From positions 1,050,902 through 1,102,135 of the forward strand of contig BFEA01000466.1 of assembly GCA_003427395.1 (NCBI GenBank): DNA of 51,234 nucleotides. The letters run 5' to 3'. How positions within the stretch are numbered: position 1 is the stretch's first letter; every line of letters starts with the position of its first letter. Position numbers and translations under genes: made by a program. Shown piece by piece: positions 42,326-51,234 of the stretch. The stretch comes from Chara braunii. Taxonomy: Eukaryota > Streptophyta > Charophyceae > Charales > Characeae. The notes below the pieces were generated by a model. It ran no database searches. It was not told the origin of the DNA and saw nothing but the letters and a program-made list of their open reading frames with translations.

Positions 42326-42779
42326 CTGGTCGATGCCGAAACCTGAGATTGGAAGAGGATGGAAAGAATGAAATGATGGTTGCGCTACTGCCCCCACATG
42401 GTAGGGCCCAAAGCTGAAAGAAGGGGACTGGGCTGGAATTCCGGGGGATAGGGGTAGAGTCGGACTGGTGCACATGAGGAGCGTAATGAGGTCCTTGTAG
42501 AAAGATATAGCCTGGGTAGGGAGAACCACTTAATAGGGAGAAGACAACCCTTTGTAATCATAGAGCTGGCCTTGGACCCCGCCGAGTGACGGTGGGCTAG
42601 GGGCGAAAGGAGGGACGAGTCCACACAGCGGTCGCTGGCACTGGTTGACATGAAGGCCAAAAAGGCGTACAAAATGTTGCAGCCCAAGAGGGAGCTCCGC
42701 GACGGGATATAGGATAGATGGCAGCGCCTCCAGAACATTGATGTGCTTCTCCTCCTCATGATCCCCCATCAAATGGTTG

Positions 42780-43342
42780 CGGGAGGTGAGGCTCAGGCCA
42801 GCAAAAATCTCAGCCCTCCAATGGAAAATTGCCCATCACTGCCTCCCAACTAACGATGGCTGATCGACCACACGAGGTTAGAGCAACAAGGACGGGCAAC
42901 ACCATGGTGATGGTGTTGGAGGTGTCTGCAGAAGTACCCACCACAATAAAGGACAGAGACGATTGAATACATCTTTATGCAGTGTCCCTCGGCGATGCTG
43001 TTGTGGAGGTGGTGGGACAGGATGTCGAGGCAGATTGTACTAGATCAGGAGTGGCCATGGGATTGGAGAGTGGTGATAACAGGATACTGGTCGCACTGCC
43101 CGGATGAACCCCAGACAGAGAACCTCTTTCGGGTGGGCAGGCGATCGGTTCTGTGGGTGATCAGGTGGCAGAGGTGTGTGTTGGAGCTGGAAGGAGCACA
43201 AATAGAGGAAAGTGGAGCAGCAGAATCGGTCAAGCAACTGGTCCAAGATGAGGTCCTGAATCACTGGCAAGAGGCCAAACAAAAGATGAACTTTGTTCAC
43301 GCACAATGGGACATAGGCCAGATTATTTCAACCTTCTGAAAT
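42780..43342 (+). pseudogene. LINE (L1-like) C-terminal fragment with zinc-binding domain
   Basis: A frame near 42790-42860 reads ISALQWKIAHHCLPTNDG, typical of the linker before the zinc-binding region of plant L1-type RTs. In another frame, 42950-43339, ETIEYIFMQCPSAMLLWRWW (the E-T-x-E-x-x-F-x-x-C-x-x-A-x-x-x-W pattern of the RT zinc-binding domain) is followed by a W-rich tail that ends at a stop (43337-43339). The polymerase domain is absent. A frameshift and an upstream stop show decay. It is on the opposite strand to element D. Confidence 0.65.
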
Positions 43343-44273
43343 GGCGGGGAGGCAGCAGGGGGGGATGGATGGCAGATGTGAAATGGTCCGGTGATGCTCC
43401 CCAGCACTCGGGTTTGGAGGAACAGGGGGACGTAGGGGAGGAGGCGGCTGGGGACTACTGATTAGTCTTTCGAGATTGGACTGTGGTCAATCCCGAAATC
43501 GCGTCGAGACCCGCAGTGGAGTTCCCAGACCCCTTCCCCCCACACCTGCTCGCTCTAATGGAAGTCGAGCAAGGGACAGCCTGAGACCCTCACCTCCCCC
43601 CACGTAGCCATGGGACACTGGACCCGTTTTCCAGCACAGTCGTTGGACATAGGTAATCCAAGGGACGCTGAGCTAGGTTCTCATCACGCGTAGTTGGCAA
43701 AAGGGAGGATGATCATGGCTCTCAGCACAAAGATCCCTTGCGTAGGTACCGTGAGGACGGCTCATAGGCAGGTGATTCTGGCGGGCCTGGAAGGACCCAC
43801 TGGTGCCCACCAGTGGCTCCCTTTGATACCCTGCCAGGTCAAGGGTGAGGGAGGGGTTTGGGGAGAGAGGCTACCACGGGACACTGGACCCGGTTCCCAG
43901 CACTGTGATCTGGTTTTGATGATATGTAAAAAAGATCAATGGGATGCTGGACCCGGTTTCTAGCAGGTGCCACTCCCCACCAATAGATGGAGCAGACCGG
44001 CAGATAATCCCTCAATTCTGACGGTTCTCTTGCCACCGGTGGACTTATGCAAGGGTTATGTTCAAAAAAAAAAATAAAAAAAAATTGCGTTGGTCTGGCT
44101 GATGCCAAAAGTAGGAACCTGGTTTTGCACTGGTCGATGCCAAAAGTAGGAAGATGGCAGAAACGAGATAGTGGCCTACTGGGTCCTACGGTTGACACAT
44201 ACCCTAAACCATACGAAACCCCTAACCCTACTGTCGGGCCTTGTGGGGCCTGTGTGGATCTGAGTATGCCACA
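43343..44273. repeat. non-coding LTR part with a 25-bp dispersed repeat (3 copies)
   Basis: A GGGACACTGGACCCGGTTCC-type motif followed by CAGCA or TAGCA occurs at about 43610, 43878 and 43941, with variations (CGTTTTC, GGTTTCT). No gene supported; an A-rich tract lies at 44065-44086. Confidence 0.5.
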
Positions 44274-44290
44274 CCCCCCTTGCCTTGAAA
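44274..44290 (-). other. element D polypurine-tract region
   Basis: The minus strand reads AAGGCAAGGGGGG just before TGTGGCATAC, and just after the end of pol, as expected. Confidence 0.65.
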
Positions 44291-45595
44291 GATTGATCCT
44301 ACCTGCGAGGGCGAAGCTGTCTATCGGAGGGAGGGGCCGAAGTCCGGGTGGGAGGGGCAGGTTGTGAAGCCTCCTCAGCTAGTCGTTGCTTCTCGTAATT
44401 TGCAAAGATAAGCGGTGCATCGTGTGTCGTCGTGGTCGCACTATTTGAAGGTGACCTTGTACTGCATTGGCTTATTGCCATACTTGCGGTGTGTGACGAC
44501 CCGATCGACTTCCTGGTGACCATGCATGGAAGGAGGGTCTTGCGATCACCGGCCCGGGAAGTCGTCACTCTTGGCTGGTGTGTATGTAGCCAGCTTGGAG
44601 GCGTGGAAGACCAGGTGGACCAAAACCACTTGGGGAGGAGTTTGCGCAAGACATCTTGTTCAAGTGCGAACTCCTCGGAGGAAACCCCATACAAGGTCGC
44701 CTGCGCGGATAGGACATGGCACGTGACGCCGATTAGCTTGGTGCTGCATGCGGGCTTGAGACTTTTGCATGTTTGCGCGGACTTACGCCAGCAAGGCCCG
44801 GTACTTTCGAATGGAGGTGGGAGAGCAAGGGGTGTCCATGTCGGCTGCCCGAGGGAATAGAAGATCTACGAAGATACGACCTTTCTGGCCACCGTGGTGC
44901 AACTCGAATGGAGTTATCAAATCGCCGGATGCAACAGAGTGTTGTAGGCGAATTCAATGTCGGGGAGGCAGTCAACCCAATCTTTCTGGTTCGGACGGAT
45001 GAGCGTACGAAGCATCATTTGAGCGATTTGATGTGCTCGCTCCGTTTGCCAGTCCGTTTGTGGGTGTCAAGCCGAATTCGGTTTCATTCCGGTGTCGGGT
45101 TCCTTCATGAGGGAAAATATCGACGTGAATAGAGTATCGTCGTCGCTAACGATGTCTTCCGGAACGTCGTGGCTGCAAATCCAGCCTGTGTGCAAGTCTT
45201 GCGAGCTCGAGTCATCGCATGATACTTGCAAGGAAGAAATCGGGCATATTTTAAGTGAACCACGAATCTCAATTCTCTCGTCTAGACCCAAGCAAGTGCA
45301 CACACAGCCCAAGGCCAAGGGCACAATTCTTCGACACAATCGATCATGGTATTTGTGCATGCTACGTCCTCGTAGGGTGCTTTGACCTTACTTAGTCGGT
45401 CAACCACTAAGGATACTGTTGTGCTCAAGGCGATCCCGTGGGAAGGGTCCGGTGATGTCCATGGCAATAGACAATTCAGGTTCCCGAGAGATTGCCAATG
45501 GGTGCAACTCGCCGTATGGGTTGCGGTTGCGGGGCTTGTTGCATTTACAAACCTCACAAGATTCGCAATACCGTGTGACGTTAGACAATCGAAAT
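44291..45595 (-). pseudogene. element D integrase and C-terminal region
   Basis: Minus-strand fragments in several frames: the zinc-domain half CESCEVCKCNK (45540-45580), first catalytic Asp in SIAMDITGPFPR, then VSLVVDRLSKVKAPY, the second Asp in DIVSDDDTLFTS (about 45120-45155), and the Glu in QTERAHQ (about 45035-45055). A TGA interrupts between D2 and E. EFAYNTLLHP follows, then stops. The last frame (44299-44694) is a Ser/Thr/Pro-rich tail ending RQLRPRR with no clear chromodomain. Catalytic residues survive but the frame is broken repeatedly. Confidence 0.8.
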
Positions 45596-47290
45596 CATTG
45601 GCGAAGTCGAGTAATTGTCCAATTGACTCCGAAGTGTCCTGTGAGCTGTGAACCCTGGTACTCACCAAGGAGGCGAGTCTGTAATCGATGGTCTTGTGGG
45701 ACGCATAGCAAGTCCTTGCCTCGTGGGTGGAGAAGCAAGTACAAGCAAGTACCCTTCGACAATGCGGTGGTGGCTTGTCGGACCGTAGCGCAGTCCAGAT
45801 CTGCACTTACATAATGCTGATGTAGGTCTTCATCAAAGTCGAAGGTGTGGTGGATCAATGCGTAAAGATGGGTTTTTTGTGAAAGAGCATCCACCGCTGG
45901 ATTGGAGAGAGACCCGAGATGTGCTTCAACGTGAGGTCGAATTGGTCGATGAAGTACATCCATTTTTCGATCGTGCTACTCATCGCGTCTTGCATCTTGC
46001 AGTAGGTCAATGGGTTGTTGTCTGTAACCCAAGTGAACCTACGACGTCTGAGGAGGAAGTGCCGCCAGCGTTTTAGTACCGTTACGAAGGCCAGCGACTC
46101 CTTCCTTGCATCATCAAGCGAATTGATGGGGGCCACCTTTTGGCTGGAGTATTCAACCGGGTGCCAATCTACGTTGTCGTGCTGTTCCAAGACTGCACCA
46201 ATGCCATAGTCGGAAGCGTCCGTAGTCACTTTGGTAGGCAAGGTGGGGTCGTAGATGCTAAGAATGGGAGCCATGAACATTGTTGTATTAAACTTTTGGA
46301 ACGAACTCCGGACTTCGTCGGTGAAATGGAAGGGCACCTTTGGAGACTGAAGTCGTGACAAAGGTGCATCAATCCGTGCGTATCTGCCAATGAAGCGTTG
46401 ATAGTACCCGACCAATCCTATGAAGGAGCGAACCTTCGTGGTGTTGGTGGGTTCCGACCAATCTTGGATGGCGTGAATTTTGTCCGCAAGTGGACGGATG
46501 CCTTGTGGCATCACAAAGTGACCCAAGTATTCGAGCTCTTGTTGTGCGAACTCGCACTTGGATCGGTTGGCCTTGTACTTGGCCTTACATCGCCTCTCGA
46601 AAATGGTGCGTAGATGCACAAGGTGCTCGTCCAAGGTCCGACTATAAACCAAGATGTCGTTAAGGTAGATGAGCACGAACCGGTCCAACATGTTGCGGAA
46701 CTCTGTCATCATTGCCGATTAAAAGTAGCGGGGCCATTTCTAAGGCCGGATGGTATTACGACCCACGTGAAGTTCCCATACCCTGTCTTGAACGCAGTCT
46801 TGTACGGATCTCACGGATGGATCTCAATGTGGCGATAACCAGATTTGAGGTCCAACTTCAAGAAGTACTGGGCGCCGCCCAAACGTTCAAGAAGATCGTC
46901 AATGTGCGGGAGTGGGCCTGCATTATTAACGGTTTGCGCGTTAAGCTTGCGGTAGTCGATGCATAGCCACAAGTGGTTCTTCTCCCGGACGAAAAGAATG
47001 GGTGCACCGTAGGGCAAGCAACTACGGGGAATCCAGCCGTTTGCAATGAGGTTGTCGAGTTGCGTACGAAGCACCTGAAGTTCCTCCTCGCTCATGCGGT
47101 ACATACAATCACGTGGAGGTACGTCCTCGAGGTTGATCTCGCGGCGGATAGACCGATCCGAGACAATTTTGGCAAGGGCTTCGAAGACATTGCCGGAGGA
47201 GTCAAGAAGCTTTACAATTCGTGGGTTCGGTGGCACTTCCGACGCTGGCTTGTCCAATGAAGGGATGGCATGCAAGAAGCAAAGACCCAT
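45596..47290 (-). pseudogene. element D reverse transcriptase and RNase H
   Basis: The RT N-terminal part (46811-47290) has YRMSEEELQVLRTQLDNLIA, GWIPRSCLPYGAPILFV, LCIDYRKLNAQTVNN and FLKLDLKSGYRHIEIHP (motif A Asp present), ending at a stop. Another frame carries VVIPSGLRNGPATF. The frame 45855-46712 holds motif C as LIYLNDILVYSR (YLND instead of YLDD, about 46650-46670), VRSFIGLVGYYQRFI, and RNase H starting TKVTTDASDYGIGAVL and WVTDNNPLTY. The change of the second motif C Asp-pair member to Asn should inactivate the polymerase. The spacer to IN contains NPAVDALSQK in a separate frame, and GEYQGSQLTGHFG, where the first zinc-ligand His appears lost. Confidence 0.88.
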
Positions 47291-47815
47291 TTCTTCAACG
47301 TCGTGTCATGCGATGGAGTTGCGAATGGTTGCCGCAGAAACCATGTGACAACCAATCGAAGGTTGAGATGGAGGAACTGTACATGGGACTAGCATGTCGT
47401 TCCGATCATGAACGTGAATAGTGTGATGATAGATGTCCACCAAGTGGTCCTCACTTCGCAGCCATGACATGCCCAAGATCATGTCGAACTTGGCGTCCAA
47501 GATATCGAAGGACGGCCTTGCGTGCGTGTGGGGCGAAGTACACAGGCACTGCTTCAATGCACCGACCAATGGACTTGTGTGCGTGATCGTCGACCAACTT
47601 GACTTGTGTGGGCTGTGACTTTGCGCGGCCCCAGGCCAGCGCGTGCCATGGAGTCTTGGCTGATGTAGTTGCGAGTAGCTCCCCAATCGATCAAGGTGCT
47701 GCAGTTCGCCTTTCCCATCTGAATGCAGATGTAGAGCAAGGTGCGTTGATGTCGTTGTACCATTGCGTGGCATACTCGCAGTCAATCTTCGCAAGGTACT
47801 CGCGAAGGTCAACAA
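47291..47815 (-). pseudogene. element D aspartic protease
   Basis: CSTLIDWGATRNYISQDSMA lies on the minus strand at about 47640-47700: the retropepsin catalytic triplet reads D-W-G instead of D-T/S-G. The later FDMILGMSWLRSEDHLVD motif is in another frame (47306-47815 frame). A frameshift separates the two, so the protease is broken twice. Confidence 0.82.
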
Positions 47816-50194
47816 CCGCTACTCCGTCTTCCATCAGCGGACCTGGTACTGAAGCGTGCAAATACTTGGGCAATTCTGCCATCAAAACGCTGCGATGCGG
47901 TTGTGGCAAGGAACCGGACGGGGGAAGAGGCAACCATTGGACGTCTTTTGTAGTCAACGGGTGGAGGTCCTCAAGTCTCGACCAAACCGACGAATCCCCG
48001 AAAGATAGTAATGACGGCGAAGAAGTTGGGTCGCTTGCCGACGGTGATGAAACCACACATGCGCATGAGTCTTGCACGTGGAGAGGTAGGTCCAGCAGAG
48101 GGACCAGTTGGACAATGTAGTCTTCAAAGTCGTGGTGAAGACTTGCGACATCCGCATGTCCTTGGACGTGTAGGAGGTTGCTAGCAAGGCAACCGTGTCT
48201 GGTGGAATGGGAAGTGGAGTCGCCTCACTTCCCATGACACTCAGTTTCCCGAGATTTGCTTGGGACAAACATCCTCCTTGCCCTTGTCATGGCACTGAGA
48301 GGGGGTGTGCTTAGTGCTGTTGCACCAAAAGCAGCATCCCCACTTTGTCGGTGCTTGAACTGCTCTTTCGAGAGTTTCAACTTTTTCGAAGGCTTGTTCG
48401 GCTGTGTGGCTTCCGACGTGGACAATGATTTCGCCTTTCTCGTTCTCGAGTTGGTGCGTCGTGGCAGAAGGGCATTGACTTGGTCTCCTTCGCATGATCC
48501 TGAAGTCAATGTTGGGTCTTCACTTGGTCCAGTTGATTGGACTGCAGCAACGGGCTGCGTCCGTTGCCCCTTTCCTTTCTCCACAAAATTTGGCTGCCCT
48601 TGTCTTTCTGTAGCGGCACGCCAATTGGTTTGGATGAGGGAGCGAGCTTGAGTTACGATCGAATCAAAATCTTCGTAGTCCTACTCTCGTCCAAGTGCTT
48701 GGGTCAAGGAGTTGACCGAGCGTTTGAAGACCTCGCGTCGGATGTGTGTGAATGGTAAGTTCTGCTCCGGAATGGCAACAATCTTTTTGCCATTCGGTCA
48801 ACCATTCGCGTGTCGGCTGGCTCCCTTGGTACATCTCGAGAACTTGTTGATGCCCTTGGCGACCTCGTCCTGTATGATGAAGCTTGCTTTCCAACTTGGT
48901 GTGCAGGCGGTCCATGTTGACTCCTTCCTTGACCGCGAGGTGGTTGAGCCAGATTTGGCATGCATGTGTGGTGTTGAGATAGAGTGTCGCGAGCTTAAGG
49001 TGTTCGGGGATGTCGCGGAAACGTTATTCCGTGGTAAAGCCTTGGCACCATGCGAGCGGGTCTTGCTTGGTGTAGTCGTCGAACTTCTCAATGTTGAAGT
49101 TTGGCATCTTGTACGGGCGCTGGTCGCTGCTACCTGATGGTCGCTGCTGCAGCATACGGAGACCACTTTTCAACGAGGCAATCTGTTGACTGATCGTTGC
49201 TGGTTCTGCGAACGTGCCAAGGTTGCCGATTGTGTCAACCACATGGTCGATCCGCTGCTCCAGCTGTCATGTTGACGACTGGTGGGTATGAGGTTCGCTG
49301 CCTGGTGTGGCGGTCCAAGTTCTCCAGGTGTCCGATGTGGGTATGAAAGCCGCGACTGTTGCCATCTTGCCGGTCCCGGTTGCTGTCAATCACCCGCGCC
49401 AAGCGCTGCAGCTCCTGCTGCTGCCAATTGCACGTTGCGATGAGCTGTGCAATCATCATGGCTATGTCCTCTGATCTTGTCGGCATCCGTCGGGTTGCTG
49501 TTGCTTTCCGTCGGTGTAAAGTGCCATTTTCTGAGTATTACAGCAGAATCCATGTCTCGCTGCTGCAGTGTCGTGCAAGTGGCCATCCGGAGTTGGTTGA
49601 TTGCTGCTGCGGCTTTAGCCTGGTGTCGTCACTGCTCCGCTGCTTGTTCGGCTGCACGGACGCGAGGGGCCTCAGCTTCGTTGTGGCACTTCTTTTCCTC
49701 ATTGATGAAGGTCAAGAAGTTGGCTACATGAAGCTGGTAGACCTCGACGGGCTCGTTGGGCCCTTGCCCTGTCAGACGGGGCAGGCCCAGACCGGGTGCT
49801 CCTTGGGATGATGTGCTCCCAGGTGGGCTCACTGTGGCTGCTGCGGCTGAGGCCATGCCTGCGGTTGCTTGCTGCGGGTGTTTGGTAGGAGTCTGCTGAC
49901 GTACTGCGACGTCAGGTGTGGGAGATGCAGAGCTGTGTTGTGCTGCGATTCGTGCGCTGCATTGGAGCATAGCCCAACCTCAGCCTTGGTGCTGATGCGA
50001 CCTGCTGTTGACGGGGCACTCTGCTGATGAGGCACTCTGTGGACATGGCACTTCTGCTGACATGGCACTGGTTCTGATGTGGCACTGTGGCTGACGTGGC
50101 ATTTCTTTGCTGTTGTGGCACTTACCAAGGCGTTGAGAACAAGGTAGGAGGGGAGGGGAAGGCAGGCAATCTTACATCTCAAAACAGCAATCAC
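47816..50194 (-). pseudogene. element D gag
   Basis: Minus-strand pieces in several frames. The N-terminal part (49629-49970) is Ala/Gln/Ser/Pro-rich and contains PRLTGQGPNEPVEVYQLHVA. Next come QQQELQRLARVI and related helical sequence (49235-49486). The core has PNFNIEKFDDYTKQDPLAWC and QGFTTE (49024-49120), then MDRLHTKLESKLHHTGRG. The zinc knuckle CFWCNSTKHTPSQC (CX2CX4HX4C) is intact at about 48290-48331. The segment between knuckle and PR is Asp/Ser/Thr-rich. The start is unclear because the region upstream of 49970 is a short tandem repeat. Confidence 0.8.
50000..50125 (-). repeat. degenerate 18-21 bp minisatellite near the element D gag start
   Basis: GGCAC followed by a variable TTCTGCTGACAT or CTGTGGACAT segment repeats about six times. 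On the minus strand it encodes variants of CHV or VPHQQ. It may be a repeated N-terminal motif or a non-coding leader repeat. Confidence 0.6.
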
Positions 50195-50626
50195 CCTCTT
50201 TTATTCAGGTAAGACACTAACCAGAAAAGACTTTCCCCAGAATTTACAAACATTTTAAAAATTCGAAAATGTGGGATTCGGCAGTGTCTGCCTGATGCGT
50301 AGGTAGTAAGAGATCAGAGAAGAAGAAAATTTCGAGTTTTTTCATAAAAGGAGCGCAATGCTGTATTTATCAGATCCAAATTTTTGAGTTTCTCAGAATA
50401 CGAAGTACAAAAATTTGTGGGAAAGAAAACAGCAGTTGGCTAAAATTTCCTCGAAACGAACTTTCCAGAATCAATTGTAGTAATATACAACTTGCAATTA
50501 ATTTCTCAATCGATGGACTAATCAATCAATTAATCAACCCATCAGTCTATCAATCGATCAAGCAATCAATAAATTGATTTGAGATAAAGATGATTACTTG
50601 ATGAGCAGATCCTTGTCTTGAGGTCT
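50195..50626 (-). other. element D leader (no gene)
   Basis: AT-rich, with an ATCA-type simple repeat at about 50500-50575 (ATCAATCAATTAATCAACC and following). No similarity to the conserved 58-bp segment of elements A and B was found here. Confidence 0.65.
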
Positions 50627-50638
50627 GCTCCGATACCA
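50627..50638 (-). other. element D primer-binding site
   Basis: The plus strand reads GCTCCGATACCA, i.e. TGGTATCGGAGC in element orientation, three bases from the LTR at 50642. It is identical to the element A PBS. Confidence 0.9.
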
Positions 50639-50641
50639 AAG

Positions 50642-51167
50642 TATTGCATGACTAATGGGCATCGATCAGAACCGAGAACCGACCTCTCAGAGACAATACA
50701 AAAATAGCACAGCGAAGACTGTAATACCAAGATCCGACTCTTCATGGGCAATGACAGAACCTGACAGTATACATCATCACTCAGGAAGAGGGAGAAGAGA
50801 CGAAGGCGGAAGAGGGAGATAGGGAGCATCAGTCACCATAGCCCGATGGACCCAGTGTCGAATGTATCCCCAATGTCGCTGCTCATACCATGTGAAGTCG
50901 TAATGTCACTGAACTGGGCAATGCCCGAATCTCACGAAGTCCAACTCTATCCCTCTCTCCCTCGTATCTCAGCGGCAGAAGCAGAAGAAGAAGAAGAACC
51001 CTGAGGGGAAGAGGAGGAGCGATGGAGAGATTGACAGAAAGAAGAAGAAAAAGAAATCCTCTTTCTCTCTCTCTCTGCATATATGCCAGGTACTAACCTG
51101 CAGAAAGGTGCCGCCTTGATGCAGGTGTGGATGTCCCGAAGACGAAGCTGGAGCTGTGTCGTGATGG

Positions 51168-51234
<67 letters not shown>
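50642..51234 (-). repeat. element D 5' LTR (right), cut by the window end
   Basis: It aligns with 41358 onwards: TATTGCATGACTAATGGGCA against TGTCGCACGACTAATCGGCA, and further shared blocks GAACCGAGAACCGACCTCTC, GTAATACCAAGATCCGACTC and CCATAGCCCGATGGACCCAG. The terminal CA of the LTR is mutated here. A (CT)n tract fills the last 64 bp of the window. Confidence 0.85.

Larger units (their letters stand above)
41358..44273 (-). repeat. element D 3' LTR (left), enlarged by insertions
   Basis: The plus strand starts TGTCGCACGACTAATCGG; the far end, GTATGCCACA, abuts a C-run, i.e. the element's purine tract followed by TGTGGCATAC. At about 2.9 kb it is long, but it includes a CT tract (41668-41819), a LINE fragment (42780-43342) and short repeats. 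The right LTR leaves the window after 593 bp, so the true LTR length is unknown. Confidence 0.65.
41358..51234 (-). mobile_element. element D: Ty3/gypsy element, heavily decayed, running off the window
   Basis: Minus-strand order from the right: 5' LTR (50642 to beyond the end), PBS, leader, gag, PR, RT-RNase H-IN, purine tract, 3' LTR (41358-44273). The first 0.55 kb of the two LTRs can be aligned on the plus strand (GACTAATSGGCATCGATCAG and many later blocks, including the CT tract). The left flank base quintet is GTCAG (41353-41357); its partner lies outside the window. Every coding region has stops or frameshifts. The protein sequences differ clearly from elements A and B, so it is another lineage. 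Confidence 0.88.

Noticed and set aside
50010-50045. Second hammerhead core (CTGATGAG near 50024, also near 6488)
   Set aside because: No GAAA at the right distance and no complementary stem III.

Overview
This window looks like repeat-dense nuclear DNA from a large plant-type genome. The evidence is plant-style Ty3/gypsy retrotransposons primed from an initiator-methionine tRNA, very long (CT)n/(GA)n tracts, tRNA-derived SINE-like repeats, TIR foldback elements and scaffold gaps (N runs). From memory of repeat style I would guess a charophyte alga such as Chara braunii; this is inference, not identification. I found no convincing host protein-coding gene, rRNA, intact tRNA or CRISPR array. 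Almost everything I can name is a mobile element or its debris.

Layout. 1-9 kb: small non-autonomous elements, namely several MITE-like TIR elements, a 1.6 kb foldback element full of (GA)n/(CT)n, and four relics of one tRNA-derived SINE-like family. 9-17 kb: mostly unassigned sequence with simple repeats, one decayed open frame (14.1-14.8 kb) and a candidate hammerhead ribozyme at 17.03-17.10 kb. 17,460-17,876 is a gap. 18,659-26,846 (+): element A, a decayed chromovirus with two LTRs, a perfect 5-bp target duplication, PBS, gag, PR, RT, IN and chromodomain. 27.1-27.8 kb: a higher-order (CT)n array.

The most interesting block starts near 28,235: element G (+), a retroelement with a CCHC knuckle, coiled coil, GIY-YIG-like nuclease domain and an unusual reverse transcriptase. 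It is split by element B (31,575-40,644, minus strand), a second chromovirus-like element. Removing B and one TAAG target copy joins the RT frame exactly (31,574 to 40,649), and the frame then runs to a stop at 40,762. Sequence at 41,280 repeats the start of G at 28,235, so G probably had terminal direct repeats. Element D (41,358 to beyond the window end, minus strand), a third Ty3/gypsy element, is inserted into that second repeat. A LINE C-terminal fragment sits inside D's left LTR.

How the parts work together. Elements A, B and D each carry the usual retrotransposon set: gag for the particle, protease, RT/RNase H to copy RNA, integrase to insert, and in A and B a chromodomain for chromatin targeting. 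All three show nonsense codons, frameshifts or active-site changes, so none looks autonomous now. A and B share a nearly identical 58-bp leader segment upstream of gag. G would pair a nicking nuclease with its RT, as in Penelope-like elements, but its domain order and RT motifs look unusual.
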